A stretch of DNA of 64,000 nt from Yoonia sp. (GTDB lineage Bacteria > Pseudomonadota > Alphaproteobacteria > Rhodobacterales > Rhodobacteraceae). Location of the stretch: contig JAQXBV010000028.1 in the NCBI GenBank assembly GCA_029252195.1, positions 16,056 to 80,055 of the forward strand, given 5' to 3'. Shown here piece by piece: positions 45,921 to 55,922 of this stretch. The notes below the pieces were generated by a model. That model saw only the letters and a program-made list of their open reading frames with translations, had not been told where the DNA came from and ran no database searches. Each line of letters starts with the position of its first letter. Position 1 is the first letter of the stretch. Made by a program: the position numbers and the translations under genes.

Positions 45921-46870
45921 TGACGCCCCCCCTGGAAAGGCCGCAAATCCCGCCAAGCTTTGCGCGAATCGGCCCAATAGACCACGGGCAAGACCACAAG
46001 GCGCAGCGCGACAAGCCCGCCCGCACCAAGCAAGGCCAAAAGCGCAGACTGCGGCACCGAGCGGCTCAAATATTGGCGCATTGCGGCAAGGTTCATCTGG
46101 CCCAACTGCAACAGATCATCGCCACGACCGTAGTCTAACATATTGGTGCAAAACGCATTATAATAGTCGGCCCGATGTTTGGGGGCGTCATCCCATGTCT
46201 TTTGCAGCGCCTCTGATCCGCCACCATAGGCCGCCTTGATCACAAAGTGCTCTTCATCAAAGGTTGCATCCGCGCCCACGCCAAACACCGCCCGGTGATC
46301 CGCCATGATCGCGCGTGCCAGCATCAAATGCGCAAGCTTGCGCGGAGCTGCCCGCGGTGCGGGCCAATCGGCTGCAAACGTGGTGTCGACCATACCCACG
46401 ACCGCAGGCACTTGGGTTACGTTTGACACCCAAATGGGCCGAAACTGACGGCGGAGAAAGATCAGAAAGCAGGTCAGCCCGTAAAGCACCCAACTCAGAT
46501 TGCGCTGCCGGTGTGCGGGGTCCACCATGACAAGCCCGAGATGCAACACCTCGACGGGCGCAGGTGCTGAATCGACCTGCATCGGGGCCAGCGCGTTAAA
46601 CGCAACCGGTGCGCCGCTTGGGTCCAAGACAAGTGTGATGATCGTCTCCGACAGGCGGGTTCCGCCCTTTTCAAACACACCGTAAGTCAATGATCCGGCG
46701 GGCAAAGTCTTGGACGCCACAGCAAACAGCTGTTGCCGCAACGCAGCCAGATCCTCTGCTTCCATCCACAAGGCAGGGCGCTCCATGATGCACACGACAA
46801 AATCAGGGCCCGACGTGATCGTCAGGTCCAGATACTCGTGCCCCATTGCCTGAAATAGCGCCCGGATCAC
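45917..46870 (-). CDS. GNAT-like protein with C-terminal membrane helix
   Basis: 317-residue protein. Residues about 105-150 (LHLGLVMVDPAHRQRNLSWVLYGL) look like a GNAT acetyl-CoA-binding loop; the substrate side is unfamiliar. A hydrophobic helix near the end (LLALLGAGGLVALRLVVLPVVYW, in parts) anchors it to the membrane, with a basic tail. GTG at 46870 has a G-rich site about eight bases upstream; an ATG at 46846 is the alternative. First gene of the overlapping trio. Confidence 0.6.
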   Translation of the reverse strand: MIRALFQAMGHEYLDLTITSGPDFVVCIMERPALWMEAEDLAALRQQLFAVASKTLPAGSLTYGVFEKGGTRLSETIITLVLDPSGAPVAFNALAPMQVDSAPAPVEVLHLGLVMVDPAHRQRNLSWVLYGLTCFLIFLRRQFRPIWVSNVTQVPAVVGMVDTTFAADWPAPRAAPRKLAHLMLARAIMADHRAVFGVGADATFDEEHFVIKAAYGGGSEALQKTWDDAPKHRADYYNAFCTNMLDYGRGDDLLQLGQMNLAAMRQYLSRSVPQSALLALLGAGGLVALRLVVLPVVYWADSRKAWRDLRPFQGGRQ

Positions 46871-46924
46871 GCGCAGCCCCCCGTTTATGTCAAACGTATG
46901 AGGGCGCGCGCAAAGTAACTAGGC

Positions 46925-48226
46925 CTAGAGGTACCGGTTGACCAAATTCTCCAGCCGCTCCTGACGGCCAGAGCGTGGCGCAGGATTGATATTATTATTC
47001 AATACCTTAGACGCGATTTCATCCAAATCTGACGCCATCAGTCCTTTGCCTTCTGCAGTCTCCCATCCTGCATAGCGGTCATCGCGTGCCGCCTCCAACT
47101 TGCCGTCTTCCAGCATCGCCGCTGCGGCCTTGAGACCTGCCGCACAGGCATCCATGCCGCCCACATGCGCGAGGATCAAATCCTCTGCATCCAGCGACTG
47201 ACGGCGCAATTTGGCATCAAAATTGGTGCCGCCCGTGATGAACCCACCTGCCCGCAGCACCTCGTAATAGGCCAAGGCCATTTCGGGCACGTTGTTGGGG
47301 AACTGGTCGGTATCCCAGCCAGATTGGTAGTCATTGCGGTTCATGTCGATCGAGCCAAAGATGCCCAATTCGCGCGCCATCGCCAGCTCGTGTTCAAACG
47401 AATGGCCTGCCAAAATTGCATGGCCCTGCTCGATGTTCATCTGCACTTCCCCCTCAAGACCGAACTCTTTGAGGAAGCCGTAGACCGTCGCCACATCGTA
47501 GTCATACTGATGTTTCATTGGCTCTTGCGGCTTGGGTTCAATCAGGATCGCGCCTTTGAAACCCATCTTATGCTTATAATCGACGACCATCTGGAGCATC
47601 CGCCCAGCTTGCTTGCGCTCGCGCCCCAAGTCGGTGTTCAAAAGCGTCTCATAGCCCTCACGTCCGCCCCAGAGCACATAGTTTTCACCGCCGAGCTTCA
47701 TGGTGGCATCAATGCAGGTTTTGATCGTCGCGGCGGAGAAGGCAAAGACCTCGGGGTCAGGGTTTGTCGCAGCACCCGACATAAACCGACGGTGTGAGAA
47801 CAGGTTCGCCGTGCCCCACAACAATTTCACGCCCGTCGCCGCTTGCTTTTCAGCAAAATAGTCGACGATTTCTTCAAGGTTCCGCGTATTTTCTGCAAAA
47901 TCAGCGCCCTCAGGGCGCACATCGGCATCGTGGAAACAGTAGTATGGCACGTCCAAAATCTGGAACATCTCAAAGGCCGCATCGGCCTTCAGCTTGGCCG
48001 CTTCCATCGTGTCGCCGAACCAAGGGCGTTCGAATGTCTGGCCGCCAAACGGATCACCACCCGACCATGCGAACGAATGCCAATAGGCCGCAGCAAAGCG
48101 CAGATGGTCCTTCATCTTTTTGCCCATGACCACTTCTTCGGCGTCATAATGACGGAAGGCAAAATCATTCTCGGTCTGTGGCCCCTCATATTTGATCTGC
48201 GGGATACCTTTGAAAAAATCGGTCAT
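46925..48226 (-). CDS. xylA: D-xylose isomerase
   Basis: 433-residue metal-dependent isomerase converting D-xylose to D-xylulose. Catalytic [13 protein letters not shown], the metal ligands in [18 protein letters not shown] and [18 protein letters not shown], and the signature [12 protein letters not shown] are intact. The length matches the longer group II type. The ATG overlaps xylB (ATGA). Last gene of the xyl operon. Confidence 0.97.
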   Translation of the reverse strand: MTDFFKGIPQIKYEGPQTENDFAFRHYDAEEVVMGKKMKDHLRFAAAYWHSFAWSGGDPFGGQTFERPWFGDTMEAAKLKADAAFEMFQILDVPYYCFHDADVRPEGADFAENTRNLEEIVDYFAEKQAATGVKLLWGTANLFSHRRFMSGAATNPDPEVFAFSAATIKTCIDATMKLGGENYVLWGGREGYETLLNTDLGRERKQAGRMLQMVVDYKHKMGFKGAILIEPKPQEPMKHQYDYDVATVYGFLKEFGLEGEVQMNIEQGHAILAGHSFEHELAMARELGIFGSIDMNRNDYQSGWDTDQFPNNVPEMALAYYEVLRAGGFITGGTNFDAKLRRQSLDAEDLILAHVGGMDACAAGLKAAAAMLEDGKLEAARDDRYAGWETAEGKGLMASDLDEIASKVLNNNINPAPRSGRQERLENLVNRYL

Positions 48227-49662
48227 GTCAGGTCCTTAATCGCGGCATAGCTCGCGCGGTATCTTGTGTGGGCGTCTCGGAAAGCGCCGGTTAAACTTGT
48301 GTCGGGCTCAATGACCCGCTCGATCTTCGGAATTGTTGCAATCTCGGCCCCCGCGCCATTTGCGGCCATCAGCGCCAAACGGGCAGCACCGAAGGCGCCA
48401 CCAAAATCACCGGCAACGGGCAATTCAACAGGCATATCCAAAGCCGTGGCGATTGCCTTGACCCAATAGTCCGACTTCGTGCCGCCACCGACACCAATCA
48501 ACCGATTGATCTGCGTGCCCGTCGATTTCAGCGCTTCAAAGTTGTCGACAAACGCGTGTGTGACCCCCTCCAACACCGCCCGCGTGAGTGCGGCGGTATC
48601 ATCGCTGTGATCCAGATGCAGGAAGGCACCACGGACATTCGCATCATTATGCGGGGTCCGCTCGCCACCCAAATATGGCAGAAACAACGCGCGGCTGGGG
48701 GCCTGCAATTTCCCCAGACCCGATGTCAGGTCTTTCGGATCTTGCCCGACCGTTTTGGCAAACCAGTTCAGCGCATCAGCGGCGGCCAGGATGACCCCCA
48801 TCTGGTGCCAAGTGTCTGGCAAAGCGTGGCAGAATGTATGCACGGCACTTGCCGCATCAGGTTGATAAGCATCTGACGCAGCGAAAAGCACACCCGAGGT
48901 GCCGAGCGAGACAAAGGCGTCGCCCGCCTTGACCACGCCCACGCCCACAGCACTTGCCGCGTTGTCGCCGCCACCGCCCGCGATCACCACGCCACGCCGC
49001 AAGCCCCAGCGGTTCGCAAGGTCATCACACAAGACGCCAGAGACTTGCGAGCCTTCGACCAATCGGGGCATCTGTTCACGGGTCAGTCCGCATTTGGTCA
49101 GCAATTCATCCGCCCAATCGCGCTTGGCACAATCAAGCCAACTTGTCCCCGCAGCGTCCGACATTTCGGCCACAGCCTCGCCGGTCAGCCAAAAGCGCAG
49201 ATAGTCTTTGGGCAGTAAAACCTTGGCGATCCGGTCAAAAATCGCGGGCTCATTGTTGCGGACCCATGCCACCTTTGGGGCGGTAAATCCGGGAAAAACG
49301 ATATTGCCCGTCAGCGCCCGAAACGCAGGATCGGCATCCATCTCGGCCGCCTCGGCAGCCGAACGGGTATCGTTCCACAGCATACATGGGCGCAAAACCT
49401 CGCCATGTGCATCGACCAGCGTCGCGCCATGCATGTGACCCGACAAGCCGATGCCCCGCACGGCGTCCAGCGACACCTTATCGCCCAATCCGCCCATCAC
49501 TGTGTTAAAGGCCACCGCCCAATCGGCTGGCGCTTGCTCGGACCAAGCCGCATGGGGGCGCTGCACCGTCAAAGGGGCCGAGGCTTCGGCCACAATGTCT
49601 TGCGCGTCGTCGATAAGAATGGCCTTCAGGCCAGACGTGCCAAGGTCCAGCCCGATATACAT
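48223..49662 (-). CDS. xylB: xylulokinase
   Basis: 479-residue FGGY kinase that phosphorylates D-xylulose. It has [15 protein letters not shown] (phosphate 1), [12 protein letters not shown], the FGGY-type segment [16 protein letters not shown] and [16 protein letters not shown]. It begins directly after the xylG stop (TAAATG) and overlaps xylA. Confidence 0.96.
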   Translation of the reverse strand: MYIGLDLGTSGLKAILIDDAQDIVAEASAPLTVQRPHAAWSEQAPADWAVAFNTVMGGLGDKVSLDAVRGIGLSGHMHGATLVDAHGEVLRPCMLWNDTRSAAEAAEMDADPAFRALTGNIVFPGFTAPKVAWVRNNEPAIFDRIAKVLLPKDYLRFWLTGEAVAEMSDAAGTSWLDCAKRDWADELLTKCGLTREQMPRLVEGSQVSGVLCDDLANRWGLRRGVVIAGGGGDNAASAVGVGVVKAGDAFVSLGTSGVLFAASDAYQPDAASAVHTFCHALPDTWHQMGVILAAADALNWFAKTVGQDPKDLTSGLGKLQAPSRALFLPYLGGERTPHNDANVRGAFLHLDHSDDTAALTRAVLEGVTHAFVDNFEALKSTGTQINRLIGVGGGTKSDYWVKAIATALDMPVELPVAGDFGGAFGAARLALMAANGAGAEIATIPKIERVIEPDTSLTGAFRDAHTRYRASYAAIKDLT

Positions 49663-50424
49663 TTAGGTGGCCTTCTTGGGGTTCTTGCCCAGAATGATCA
49701 TCGAAAGGATATCGTCCTCGGTCACATCCGCGACGTTTTCGACGCCAACCATCTGACCGTTCTTCATCACCGCCGCGCGGTCGCAAAGCTGCATAACGTT
49801 TTGTATGTCATGCTCGATGAGGAAGATGCCAAGACCTTGCGCCTTCAGCTCTTGGATGAGTTCCGACACCATCTGGGTTTCATGCGGGCCAAGTGCTGCT
49901 GTCGGCTCGTCCATAATCAAGACTTTCGCGTTGAAATAGACCGCGCGGGCAATCGCCACCGACTGGCGCTGACCACCAGAAAGCGCCGAGACAGGCTCGT
50001 TGAACTTACGGAAGTTGGGGTTCAGGCGGGCCATAATCTTGCGGGTCTCGGCCTCCATCTTGCCCTCGTCAACCATGCCAAAGCGGTTCACCAACTCGCG
50101 GCCCAGAAACAGGTTCGCCGTCGCGTTAAGGTTGTCGGCCAAGGCCAGAGTCTGGTAGATCGTTTCGATATTTTGCGCCCGCGCGTCGCGTGGGTTCTCG
50201 ATATTGACCTTTTTGCCTTCGATGTAGATCTCGCCGCTATCTGCCTGATAGGCCCCCGACAAGCATTTGATCAGCGTTGATTTGCCCGCGCCGTTATGGC
50301 CCAAAAGGCCCACAACTTCGCCCGCGTGCAAATCAATCGACACATGGTCCACCGCCTTGATCCCGCCAAAGGCAATCGACATATCGCGCAACTCGACAAG
50401 TGGAGTTTTGTTTGTATCAGTCAT
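49663..50424 (-). CDS. xylG: sugar ABC transporter ATP-binding protein
   Basis: 253-residue single ATPase domain with Walker [17 protein letters not shown], the signature [17 protein letters not shown] and Walker [13 protein letters not shown]. coli XylG is a double-length fusion; this one is half size, like alphaproteobacterial FrcA, so two copies should dimerise. It is between permease and kinase in the xyl operon. Confidence 0.92.
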   Translation of the reverse strand: MTDTNKTPLVELRDMSIAFGGIKAVDHVSIDLHAGEVVGLLGHNGAGKSTLIKCLSGAYQADSGEIYIEGKKVNIENPRDARAQNIETIYQTLALADNLNATANLFLGRELVNRFGMVDEGKMEAETRKIMARLNPNFRKFNEPVSALSGGQRQSVAIARAVYFNAKVLIMDEPTAALGPHETQMVSELIQELKAQGLGIFLIEHDIQNVMQLCDRAAVMKNGQMVGVENVADVTEDDILSMIILGKNPKKAT

Positions 50425-50436
50425 AATCTTTGCCCC

Positions 50437-51756
50437 TTACTTGGTGCGTTTGCGGTAAAGGTTGTCAAGATAGACGGCCAGAACAAGGACCGATCCGACG
50501 ACAATCTGCTGCACGGAGGTGTCGAAACCGATGAGCACCATGCCCGTCTGAAGGCTCTGCATAACGAGCGCCCCAAGGATTGCGCCGTAAATCGTGCCAA
50601 CGCCCCCCGCCAGACTTGTGCCGCCAATCACGGCTGCGGCGATGACGTAAAGCTCGTCAAGCACACCCAGCGCGTTTGTGGCCGAGTTCAGACGTGCCGA
50701 GGCAACCACACCAGCGAGACCAGCCAAAGCGCCCATCAAAGCGAAAATCTTCAGCGTCATCCATTTGACATTGATCCCTGCCAAGGCAGCCGCCTCAGGG
50801 TTGCCGCCGATGGCAAACACATAGCGGCCAAAACGGGTCTTGGTCATCAGAATGGTCATCATGATGCCAACGCCCGCCAAGATCAGAACAGGGATTGCGA
50901 AACCGTGGCTGATAAACAGGCCACCTTCTGGGATCGTCAGACCATTGGCTTCGGTGTATTGCTTCACGATACCAATCGGCCAAGGGTAGGAGTTCACAAG
51001 AAGCACCGCCCCGATGACCATCGCCATCGCAGCCCCGCTCACAAATATCTCGGCCCACATCGGACGCAAGGCAAACTCGTGACGCAGGCGGTTACGACGA
51101 CCAGAGACGGTCAGCCACAGGATGCCCAAGCAAGCCAGAATACCAACAATCCAGCTCCCAGTGGAGCCGACCGCCCCGTAAGGACCACCGCCAAGCAGTT
51201 GGAATGTGCTATCCACAGGTGAAATCGTCTTGCCGTTGTTGGCCAAAAACGCCGACCCGCGCCAGACAAGCAAACCGCCCAGCGTCACGATAAACGCAGG
51301 GATCCCGCGATAGGCAATCAGCCAGCCGTGGAACGCCCCGATTGTCGCGCCAAGGGTGATCCCCAAAATGACGGTGATGATCCAGATCGCGGGATTGCCG
51401 AGACCCAAATAGGCCGGCAAAATATCGACCTGCAAAATCCCCATGGTCATCCCTGTCACGCCCACAAGCGCGCCGACGGACAAATCAATATTGCGGGTGA
51501 TGATGACCAGAACCATGCCCGTAGCCATGATCCCGATCGACGAGGTCTGAACCGACAGGTTCCACAGGTTACGAGCGGTCAGGAATGCACCAAAATCGTT
51601 GAAAATCACACCATAGTAGTGAAAGCCGAGCCAAATAAGCGCGAGCGCCCCGAACATGCCCAGCAAACGTGTATCAAGCTCGGTGGCACGCAGGAATTTG
51701 GCCACGGGAGACATATTCGTCTGGGTTGCGGGATTTGTGGTTTTGCTGTCTGTCAT
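50437..51756 (-). CDS. xylH: D-xylose ABC transporter permease
   Basis: 439-residue XylH-type permease with more than ten membrane helices: NIDLSVGALVGVTGMTMGIL, AFIVTLGGLLVWRG, GRYVFAIGGNPEAAALAGIN (the EAA-like loop) and ALGVLDELYVIAAAVIGGTSLAGG (in parts). Longer than ribose permeases, as expected for XylH. ATG 51756 (MTDSKTTN) is preferred over 51768. Confidence 0.93.
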   Translation of the reverse strand: MTDSKTTNPATQTNMSPVAKFLRATELDTRLLGMFGALALIWLGFHYYGVIFNDFGAFLTARNLWNLSVQTSSIGIMATGMVLVIITRNIDLSVGALVGVTGMTMGILQVDILPAYLGLGNPAIWIITVILGITLGATIGAFHGWLIAYRGIPAFIVTLGGLLVWRGSAFLANNGKTISPVDSTFQLLGGGPYGAVGSTGSWIVGILACLGILWLTVSGRRNRLRHEFALRPMWAEIFVSGAAMAMVIGAVLLVNSYPWPIGIVKQYTEANGLTIPEGGLFISHGFAIPVLILAGVGIMMTILMTKTRFGRYVFAIGGNPEAAALAGINVKWMTLKIFALMGALAGLAGVVASARLNSATNALGVLDELYVIAAAVIGGTSLAGGVGTIYGAILGALVMQSLQTGMVLIGFDTSVQQIVVGSVLVLAVYLDNLYRKRTK

Positions 51757-51869
51757 GTCCTCGTCCATTCATTGAGAGGCATACGCAATCGGCCGCGCGC
51801 ATAGGCAAGCCATACGTATCAGGCGGCCTGTAAAGGCCGGATCAGGGGGAAATCAAAAAAAGGGGGGGT

Positions 51870-51900
51870 GGCAAGCGCCGGGACCAGCCCGGCGCTTGCC
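51870..51900 (-). terminator. strong hairpin between xylF and xylH
   Basis: GGCAAGCGCCGGG (51870-51882) and CCCGGCGCTTGCC (51888-51900) form a perfect 13-bp stem with a five-base loop. On the minus strand it is followed by C-rich sequence and seven Ts (51855-51861). It can partially terminate or protect the xylF message so that the binding protein is made in excess. Confidence 0.8.
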
Positions 51901-51909
51901 TAAGTCGGC

Positions 51910-52935
51910 TTATTCGCAGCCAGCAACGCCAGCGATTGCGCCTTCACAAGCCTGCTCTTTCGAGATGTGGCCCGCGTCGATTGCAACGTTCAGGTTGGCG
52001 CGTGTCAAAGGTGTTGGCGCAAGCAAGATTGCGTTCAACTCAATGCCTTTTTCGCCGCCAGAGAACTTGGTTGCACCTTCGATGCTGTCAAGCGCCGCGC
52101 CTGCTGCCAAAGCAGAAGCGATGTTGCCTGCTGCTGTGCCAAGCTGACGGGAGTCTTTCCAAACCGATACGGTCTGTGCGCCGCGTGCAACGCGGTTGAT
52201 CGCAGCAAGGTCGCCGTCCTGACCGCCCACTGGGATCACAAGACCCTGTGCGGAGAGTGCAGCAACAACGCCGCCAGCCATGCCGTCGTTCTCGGACAGA
52301 ACAGCATCAACCATGTTGTTGTTTGCTGTCAGGATCTGCTCCATGTTCTTTTGTGCGTTCTCGGGCTTCCACCCATCAGAGAATGCTTCACCAACGATTT
52401 TGATGTCGCCAGCAGTGACCGCATCACCGATCACAGACATCATACCTTCAAGAAGGAACGCTGCGTTCGGATCACCTGGGTCACCTTTGATGATGGCATA
52501 GTTGCCAGCTGGCACTTCAGCCATGACTGTTTCTGCGATGATCGCGCCAACACCGATGTTGTCGAATGTCAGATAGAATGTGCGGTCATCTTCGATCAGA
52601 CGGTCGTAGCCAACAACAGGGATACCCTCGTTTGCGGCCGCGTCGATTGCTGGTGCAATCGCGTCTTTGTCCCACGCGTTGATGATCAAAGCGTTCACGC
52701 CCTGTGCCATCAGCGCTTCAACGTCTGTCAACTGCTTGGCAGATGAAGACTGCGCATCAGCGGACACATATGTGTCGCCGTTTGCTTCAATTGCTGCAAC
52801 CATTGCAGCTTCGTCGATTTTCCAGCGCTCTTCCTGAAAGCTGGCCCAAGATACACCGATCTTCATGCCTTCAGCGACAGCAGCAGAGTTAAAACCAACA
52901 ACCGCAATCGCTGCGGCAATAATAGACTTATGCAT
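51910..52935 (-). CDS. xylF: D-xylose-binding periplasmic protein
   Basis: 341-residue type I periplasmic sugar-binding protein with a signal peptide (MHKSIIAAAIAVVGFNSAAVAEG, cleavage after AVA). The sequence KIGVSWASFQEERWKIDE is typical of XylF, as are INAWDKDAIAPAIDAA and YDRLIEDD. The ATG at 52935 has a GGGAGGATT site upstream. First gene of the operon and divergent from the ROK repressor. Confidence 0.95.
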   Translation of the reverse strand: MHKSIIAAAIAVVGFNSAAVAEGMKIGVSWASFQEERWKIDEAAMVAAIEANGDTYVSADAQSSSAKQLTDVEALMAQGVNALIINAWDKDAIAPAIDAAANEGIPVVGYDRLIEDDRTFYLTFDNIGVGAIIAETVMAEVPAGNYAIIKGDPGDPNAAFLLEGMMSVIGDAVTAGDIKIVGEAFSDGWKPENAQKNMEQILTANNNMVDAVLSENDGMAGGVVAALSAQGLVIPVGGQDGDLAAINRVARGAQTVSVWKDSRQLGTAAGNIASALAAGAALDSIEGATKFSGGEKGIELNAILLAPTPLTRANLNVAIDAGHISKEQACEGAIAGVAGCE

Positions 52936-53008
52936 GTAATCCTCCCAAATATGCGTTCCTGCCAGATACAAGAACAAAGGCCATTGGGCCTCGTTTTCAC
53001 AGCATGTA

Positions 53009-53033
53009 TTATTTAATTCAGTTGTCAAAATAA
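53009..53033. promoter_or_regulatory. candidate ROK-repressor operator near xylF
   Basis: TTATTT (53009-53014) and AAATAA (53028-53033) form an inverted pair in AT-rich DNA about 75 bases before the xylF start. It shares the TTATTT-A core with the second site near xylR. Weak evidence without binding data. Confidence 0.3.
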
Positions 53034-53136
53034 AAATTTAAGGAAAACGCAAATTTTTTCACTTTCCGACTAGCCGAATGCCTATTTCTTCGCCAATCTG
53101 CAAAAACGCCACCAACCACTTCGCAGTCGCAGCATT

Positions 53137-53158
53137 TTTATTTCAGTGAGTGAATAAA
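53137..53158. promoter_or_regulatory. candidate operator overlapping the xylR start
   Basis: TTTATTTCA (53137-53145) faces TGAATAAA (53151-53158), an imperfect inverted repeat immediately before the repressor start codon, as expected for autoregulation. Tentative. Confidence 0.3.
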
Positions 53159-54450
53159 TGTACAATGACCCAATAAAACAAGGTGATCAGGTCAGTCAGC
53201 CTATGGGCTTCGGGCCGATTCTACCCGTTTTTGGGCGCGATACGATTCTACCCGTTTTTGGGCGCGATACAACGACTTTAAGGCAGCATGTTTTTGAATA
53301 TGTCCGCGCGTCTGGGCGGGCGGCACGGGCGGATGTAACCCGCGCCTTGGGAATCAGTCCCGGCTCGGCCACGACATTGACCGCCGATCTGATCGCAGGC
53401 GGCATGTTACGCGAGGTTGAGGGGCTGCCCCGAGAACTAGGGCGCGGCAGGCCGCCCGTCGCACTTGAGGTCGTGCCAGACTGTAAGCATGTGATCGGAA
53501 TCAAACTTTCGGACGAGATCCATACCGCCGTGCTCGCCGACTTTGCCGGCAATATTATCGCGGATGCTTCTTTCACGACGCCACATCCGCGCAAGGATCT
53601 GGCCGTTATTCTCGACGAGATGGACACGCTGATCGCGGCCCTGCTGGCCTCTGCGAGCAAAACCATTGCGCAGATCAGTGCCGTTGCGGTCGGACTTTCT
53701 GGCATTGTGGACCATATCACCGGCACAGTCGTCTGGTCGCCGTTCCTGACCACGCGCGACGTCGATCTGAGCGCGGGGTTTGCCGCACGGCACGACTGCC
53801 CGCTCTTTGTCGATAACGACGCGAATATGCTGACGCTGGCAGAGTTGTGGTTCGGGGTTGGGCGCGATTTGTCGAACTTTGCGGTCGTGACGATCGAGCA
53901 CGGTGTCGGCATGGGGATTGTGCTCGACAACCGCCTGTTCCGCGGGTCGCGCGGGATGGGCCTTGAGCTTGGGCACACCAAAGTGCAACTCGACGGCGCG
54001 CTGTGTCGGTGCGGGCAACGCGGGTGCCTTGAGGCCTATCTGGCCGATTATGCCCTTGCGCGCGAAGCGGCCACGGCGCTTGACCGTGCGCCGTCTCTGA
54101 CACAGAGCCAACACGGGCTGCTCGAATCCCTCTATGCGCAGGCCAAAGCGGGCAATAAAGCCGCGAGCACGATCTTTGAGCGCGCAGGGCGCTATCTCTC
54201 TGTCGGGCTGTCAAACGTCGTGCAACTCTTTGATCCGAAACTGATTATTCTGTCAGGGGAACGGATGCGCTATGATTACCTGTATGCGGAATCGGTGATG
54301 AAAGACATGCAAAGCCTGACCCTGTCAGATGGCCGCGCGCCCTGCCCTGTGGAAATCCACGGCTGGGGCGATCTTGTCTGGGCGCGGGGTGCCACAGCGC
54401 TTGCCCTATCTGAAATCACCACTGCCGCCCTGTCGGAGACCAAAGCATAA
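53158..54450 (+). CDS. xylR: ROK family transcriptional repressor of the xylose genes
   Basis: 430-residue ROK repressor: N-terminal winged helix (TLRQHVFEYVRASGRAARADVTRALGISPGSAT, in parts), sugar-kinase-like ROK domain with VAVGLSGIVDHITG, NDANMLTLAELWFGVG, TIEHGVGMGIVL and the zinc motif CRCGQRGCLEAY. It is divergent from xylF, so it probably represses the xyl operon and is released by xylose. ATG 53158 is used; 53203 is an alternative. A 27-bp perfect tandem duplication (53217-53270) repeats nine residues before the helix-turn-helix. Confidence 0.9.
   Translation: MYNDPIKQGDQVSQPMGFGPILPVFGRDTILPVFGRDTTTLRQHVFEYVRASGRAARADVTRALGISPGSATTLTADLIAGGMLREVEGLPRELGRGRPPVALEVVPDCKHVIGIKLSDEIHTAVLADFAGNIIADASFTTPHPRKDLAVILDEMDTLIAALLASASKTIAQISAVAVGLSGIVDHITGTVVWSPFLTTRDVDLSAGFAARHDCPLFVDNDANMLTLAELWFGVGRDLSNFAVVTIEHGVGMGIVLDNRLFRGSRGMGLELGHTKVQLDGALCRCGQRGCLEAYLADYALAREAATALDRAPSLTQSQHGLLESLYAQAKAGNKAASTIFERAGRYLSVGLSNVVQLFDPKLIILSGERMRYDYLYAESVMKDMQSLTLSDGRAPCPVEIHGWGDLVWARGATALALSEITTAALSETKA
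53217..53270 (+). repeat. perfect 27-bp tandem duplication inside xylR
   Basis: Two identical 27-base units (53217-53243 and 53244-53270) encode the nine residues ILPVFGRDT twice in a row. In frame, so the gene is not broken. No difference between copies, which suggests a recent slippage. Confidence 0.95.
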
Positions 54451-55907
54451 TGCGCCGCTTTCTTTTGTGCCTCTTGGCCTCCCCCTGCTTTGCCGCGCCG
54501 CTTTTTGAAGACCACAGTGCCGCCTTGAACGGTCACAGTTACACGGGCGGCTGGGAGCATTTTGTCGGCGGCGGTGTTTCGGTCTTTGACTGCAACAACG
54601 ATCAGCGCCCCGATATTTTCGCAGCTGGTGGGACCAGCCCCGCCGCACTTTGGCAAAACGCGGGTGACTTTCAGTTCACGGCCACAAATTTCCCCGAAAA
54701 TTTGGGCACAACGGGGGCCTATCCGCTTGATATTGATGGTGACGGCAACCTTGATCTTTTTGTCATGCGTGTCGGTCCCAATAGGGTGTTGCAGGGCCAT
54801 GGCGATTGCAGCTTCACCGATGTGACTGCCGCTTGGGACATTCCATCAGGGGACCACTGGACCACCAGCTTTAGCGCCTGGTGGGAGGGGGATCGTCCGA
54901 CCATGGCTGTTGGCAACTATGTGGACCGCTTTGATCCCGATGGTCCGTTTGGCACATGCGATAGCAACAGCATCCTTGCGCCACAGGCACAAGGTTACGA
55001 AGAATTCGTTTTGGAGCCCGGGTTCTGTGCCCTGTCCATGCTGGCCGCTTATGACGCAACGGATACCTTGCGCCTGCGCATTTCCAACGACCGCCACTAC
55101 TATATCAAAGCGGGCCAAGAGCAGATGTGGGACATCGCGACCAAGCGGTTTTTGACGCCCGAGGATGGCTGGCCCAAACTGATGCTCTGGGGCATGGGCA
55201 TTGCCTCGCGCGATATCACGGGCGACGGACGCGACGAGATTGTGCTCACCTCCATGGGCGACCAATTGATGCAATTGGCCCAGAGTGACGGGTCTTATGC
55301 CGCAGCCCGTTTTGACATTGGCACCTATGCCCACCGCCCCCATACGGGCGAGGATGGCCGCCCCTCGACAGGCTGGCACGCCCAATTCGGCGATATTGAT
55401 AATGACGGGCGCGATGATCTGTTCTTGGCCAAAGGCAATGTGGACCAGATGCCGGGGATGGCCATGGCTGACCCCAATAACCTGTTGATGCAAAACGCGG
55501 ACGGCACCTTCACGGAAGCCGCCTCAGCGGCAGGGATCGCCACGACAGAGCGCTCGCGTGGCGCCGCCATGGCCGATTTCGACGGGGACGGCAGGCTTGA
55601 TCTGTTGGTCGCCAACCGCCGCGCACCTATCGAGCTTTACCGAAACATCACCGCCCAGACCGGTCATTGGATCGCGCTGGATTTACAGATGGACGGCCCG
55701 AACACCCAAGCAGTTGGCGCCCGTGTGGCGGTCAATGGCAAGACCCAACAGTTTACTGTTGGGGGCGGTCACGCCAGCGGTCAGGCGGGGCCGCTCCATT
55801 TTGGACTGGGTGAGGCGACAGAGGCGCAGGTCCGCGTCACATGGCCTGACGGGCGGATTTCAGAGGTCATTTTGACTGCCGATACGACGCATCTCTTGCG
55901 CCCATAG
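54450..55907 (+). CDS. CRTAC1-type FG-GAP/VCBS-repeat protein with ASPIC/UnbV end
   Basis: 485-residue exported protein with a signal peptide (MRRFLLCLLASPCFAAP). Several calcium-binding DxDxDGxxD repeats (DIDGDGNLDLFVMR, DIDNDGRDDLFLAK, DFDGDGRLDLLVAN) form a beta-propeller. The C-terminus (VGGGHASGQAGPLHFGLG, VTWPDGR) is the ASPIC/UnbV module. The ATG overlaps the xylR stop (TAATG). Function unknown; relatives are secreted and often sit next to di-heme peroxidases, as here (convergent neighbour). Confidence 0.88.
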   Translation: MRRFLLCLLASPCFAAPLFEDHSAALNGHSYTGGWEHFVGGGVSVFDCNNDQRPDIFAAGGTSPAALWQNAGDFQFTATNFPENLGTTGAYPLDIDGDGNLDLFVMRVGPNRVLQGHGDCSFTDVTAAWDIPSGDHWTTSFSAWWEGDRPTMAVGNYVDRFDPDGPFGTCDSNSILAPQAQGYEEFVLEPGFCALSMLAAYDATDTLRLRISNDRHYYIKAGQEQMWDIATKRFLTPEDGWPKLMLWGMGIASRDITGDGRDEIVLTSMGDQLMQLAQSDGSYAAARFDIGTYAHRPHTGEDGRPSTGWHAQFGDIDNDGRDDLFLAKGNVDQMPGMAMADPNNLLMQNADGTFTEAASAAGIATTERSRGAAMADFDGDGRLDLLVANRRAPIELYRNITAQTGHWIALDLQMDGPNTQAVGARVAVNGKTQQFTVGGGHASGQAGPLHFGLGEATEAQVRVTWPDGRISEVILTADTTHLLRP

Positions 55908-55922
55908 CCGCCTCTGGCGGGC

